Positions 14,607 to 16,105 of a stretch of DNA of 16,105 nt are shown one piece after another. The stretch comes from Flavobacteriales bacterium (GTDB lineage Bacteria > Bacteroidota > Bacteroidia > Flavobacteriales_D > Sanyastnellaceae): contig WTJL01000198.1 of NCBI GenBank assembly GCA_011524845.1, positions 1-16,105 on the forward strand, given 5' to 3'. How positions within the stretch are numbered: position 1 is the first letter of the stretch; the number at the start of each line of letters is the position of its first letter. The notes under the pieces were generated by a model. It had not been told where the DNA came from. It did not search any database and saw only the letters and a list, made by a program, of their open reading frames with translations. The position numbers and the translations under genes are program-made.

Positions 14607-14971
14607 CAAAAAGAAGTTGAGTCAAACAAGAGGTCGTCGTAGCCAGATTCCCACTGCTCCAGGACTTCGAGTTCGTCCGCCGTCAATGGGATTTGGGCTT
14701 GCGATTCCCAAAGGCAGGCAAACGTCACGCATTCTTGGGTGTCGGAAGCCCGCATCCACGTGCCGATCAATGCGGCTCCTGCCAAGCATGCCGCCGCGAC
14801 CAAGCCCCATGTGTAGAGTGAGACACGACGTCCCGTGTGGGGCAGTGCCTCTTGAACGGCAGCTTCTTCAGCCGTCGTCCAAAACGACTTGGGCACGTCG
14901 AAGCCTTCGTTCCAGCGAGCGGTGAGCTGGGGATCAGCTTGAGGATCTTGGGATGTGGGTTTCGGGGTCAT
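14606..14971 (-). CDS. Small single-pass membrane protein, candidate anti-sigma factor
   Basis: This 121-residue protein has a soluble N-terminal part (1-48), one transmembrane segment at about 52-72 (core YTWGLVAAACLAGAALIG) and a short acidic C-terminal part (about 73-121) containing two Cys (81, 86), probably in the periplasm. I recognise no named domain, and the zinc anti-sigma H-x3-C-x2-C motif is absent. Position is the main clue: it follows the ECF sigma gene by 43 nt and precedes a Spy-like exported protein with a 1-nt overlap. A single-pass protein right after an ECF sigma gene is commonly its anti-sigma factor, so I infer that role, with the Spy-like protein as possible periplasmic partner. 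Confidence 0.6.
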   Translation of the reverse strand: MTPKPTSQDPQADPQLTARWNEGFDVPKSFWTTAEEAAVQEALPHTGRRVSLYTWGLVAAACLAGAALIGTWMRASDTQECVTFACLWESQAQIPLTADELEVLEQWESGYDDLLFDSTSF

Positions 14972-15014
14972 GCGAAGATTGGACGAGGGGAAAGGCCTAA
15001 GGTTGAAAAGTCAG

Positions 15015-15626
15015 TTACGAGGACAATGCGGCGCGGAGTTTGGTCTTGGCGTGATGGTAGAGCGCTTTGAGCGTGCTCTCGGTGACTCCGAGGGCTTGTG
15101 ACATGTCTCGGTAGGGCATGGCTTCGAAGTAGCGCAAAACAAACACCGCCCGCTGCCGGTCGGGCAATGCCGCGACGGCGTCCATCATGGAACGAAGGGC
15201 GGATTCTTCATTCCAAGCATCGTGGCCATGCCATTCGTTCCAGGCGTGGTCGTCGGCAGGATCGAGGACGTCGAGGGGGCCTTCGCCCGAGAGTTCCTCC
15301 CGGCCCAGGGTCACGTCCCCCCAGCGGTTTCGGTCACGCTGCCGTTTGCGCAAGGCGTCGAGCGCGGTTCGGTTGGCAATGGTGTGGAGCCACGAGTAAA
15401 GCGCGCTGTCCCCGCGGAAGTCGTCGATGTTCCTGAGGAACTTGACAAAGGCGTCCTGCATGGCGTCTGCCGCGTCTTCGTGGTTTCCGAGCATGCGTCT
15501 CAGGTGCCCGTACAACGGGGCTTGCCAGGCACGAAGCACGTCCCGGAAGGCACGCTCACGTGAGGAGGGGTGCCGCAAGGCCGTGACGAGATCGAGGTCG
15601 GAAGAGTGCCCGGGAGGGAGATGCAT
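15015..15626 (-). CDS. ECF (extracytoplasmic function) RNA polymerase sigma factor
   Basis: The 203-residue protein has the two-domain ECF layout. Region 2 covers about 39-97, with YGHLRRMLGNHEDAADAMQD (39-58) followed by AFVKFLRNI and SALYSWLHTIANRTALDALR (74-93). A linker of about 50 residues rich in Asp, Glu and His follows (about 98-148). Region 4 covers about 149-198, with LPDRQRAVFVLRYFEAMPYR (154-173), DMSQALGVTESTLKALYHHA (174-193) and KTKLRAAL. It redirects RNA polymerase to a small regulon, probably for envelope stress given the two genes downstream. The linker is long for an ECF and unusually acidic. The ATG at 15626 follows a TAGGTTCG motif by 13 nt. The particular ECF group cannot be named from sequence alone. 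Confidence 0.93.
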   Translation of the reverse strand: MHLPPGHSSDLDLVTALRHPSSRERAFRDVLRAWQAPLYGHLRRMLGNHEDAADAMQDAFVKFLRNIDDFRGDSALYSWLHTIANRTALDALRKRQRDRNRWGDVTLGREELSGEGPLDVLDPADDHAWNEWHGHDAWNEESALRSMMDAVAALPDRQRAVFVLRYFEAMPYRDMSQALGVTESTLKALYHHAKTKLRAALSS

Positions 15627-15639
15627 GCTGAGGTTTGGA

Positions 15640-15647
15640 CGAACCTA
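15640..15647 (-). promoter_or_regulatory. Putative -7 element of the ECF sigma operon (TAGGTTCG)
   Basis: TAGGTTCG lies 13 nt before the sigma gene ATG in the 41-nt gap after lgt. An ATTG lies 21 nt upstream, inside the end of lgt, at about the right distance for a Bacteroidota -33 element. This would be a housekeeping promoter; a separate site for autoregulation by the ECF factor was not identified. Confidence 0.4.
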
Positions 15648-15667
15648 GGCCTCAAACGTTGAACGGA

Positions 15668-16105
15668 TCAATCCGACGTGCGGCGCTTGCTGGTCCACAC
15701 CCACAACGCCACACCGGCAAGAAACGTACACACAGAAATCAGTTCTGCTTGCGTCATGGTCATGCCGAGAAAGTCGAACGTGGCATTGACTCGGATTTTT
15801 TCAACCCAAAACCGCTCGAATCCGTTGAACATCAAGTAGGCAGCAAACACCTTTCCTGGGGTTTTCCAGCGCTTGCGGAACGCCCACAGCAGGGCAAATC
15901 CCAGCGCGGTGGCCGTCGTCTCGTAAATCGGCGTTGGAAACACCGCGGGGTCCAAGTAGGTGCCGTAGCCCTCAAACGCGGGCCAGGGATGAATGGTGGG
16001 GTCGATCAACTTGCCCGTGTAGCCCGCGGACCGTGGTCCGTACACGGCGTTGACGTTGTTGGGGTAGGCGTAGGCCCAAACCCAGTCCGGGGCCCACGAC
16101 AACCA
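15668..16105 (-). CDS. lgt: Prolipoprotein diacylglyceryl transferase, C-terminal part (cut by window edge)
   Basis: The frame is open from the right edge and ends at 15668, giving the last 145 residues. Lgt moves a diacylglyceryl group from phosphatidylglycerol to the lipobox cysteine of prelipoproteins in the cytoplasmic membrane. The visible part has FPTPIYETTATALGFALLWA (56-75), the family's P-x-Q/P-x-Y-E motif entering a membrane helix, then KTPGKVFAAYLMFNGFERFW (81-100) with the essential R/E region, VEKIRVN (101-107) and a final helix SVCTFLAGVALWVW (124-137) before a basic tail. The first part with the HGG motif lies outside. It is followed by the ECF sigma gene 41 nt away on the same strand, so some read-through is possible. 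Confidence 0.92.
   Translation of the reverse strand, partial: WLSWAPDWVWAYAYPNNVNAVYGPRSAGYTGKLIDPTIHPWPAFEGYGTYLDPAVFPTPIYETTATALGFALLWAFRKRWKTPGKVFAAYLMFNGFERFWVEKIRVNATFDFLGMTMTQAELISVCTFLAGVALWVWTSKRRTSD

Overview
The window looks like a chromosomal segment from a GC-rich member of the Bacteroidota, most likely Flavobacteriales or a close relative. GC is roughly 60 percent judged by eye on a few lines. Four things point there: (i) two secreted proteins ending in the gliding-motility / type IX secretion type B C-terminal domain; (ii) a DUF3276 (PUR-like) protein, a DUF5683 protein and a WbqC-like protein, families typical of this phylum; (iii) the gene order parA-parB-DUF5683-dapB-lepB-wbqC, which I recall as conserved in Flavobacteriales; (iv) repeated TAnnTTTG-like motifs just upstream of starts, matching the known Bacteroidota -7 promoter element, with no obvious Shine-Dalgarno sequences. 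I see no insertion sequence, prophage, CRISPR array, tRNA or rRNA.

Layout. Positions 1-6588 (all minus strand) hold one tightly packed cluster read right to left: parA, parB, DUF5683, dapB, lepB, wbqC, gcvT and the start of a comB-like gene cut by the left edge. Junctions overlap by 4, 11, 4 and 23 nt or are separated by 7, 12 and 54 nt, so it is probably one operon with an extra internal promoter before gcvT. It combines chromosome partitioning, lysine/peptidoglycan precursor synthesis, protein export and the glycine cleavage system. Positions 6684-7058 hold a DUF3276 gene. Positions 7109-12224 hold two large secreted surface proteins (minus strand) that share a cysteine-rich N-terminal module of about 280 residues but differ completely in the middle; they look like a tandem duplication followed by domain swapping.

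Positions 12303-14101 (plus strand) hold a RhlE-type DEAD-box RNA helicase with a Gly/Arg-rich tail, translationally coupled to msrB; these are the only plus-strand genes. They diverge from the surface-protein gene across a 78-nt spacer carrying two back-to-back promoter motifs. Positions 14103-15626 (minus) hold an ECF sigma factor, a small single-pass membrane protein in the anti-sigma position and a Spy/CpxP-like exported protein, probably an envelope-stress sensing unit. The right edge carries the C-terminal part of lgt.

No stretch over 300 bases lacks a gene. The most notable signals are the recurring TACYTTCG motif placed 4 nt before the start codons of gcvT and rhlE (predicting leaderless mRNAs), the overlapping divergent promoters at 12260-12298, the duplicated N-terminal module of the two surface proteins, and the sigma/membrane/Spy-like trio.
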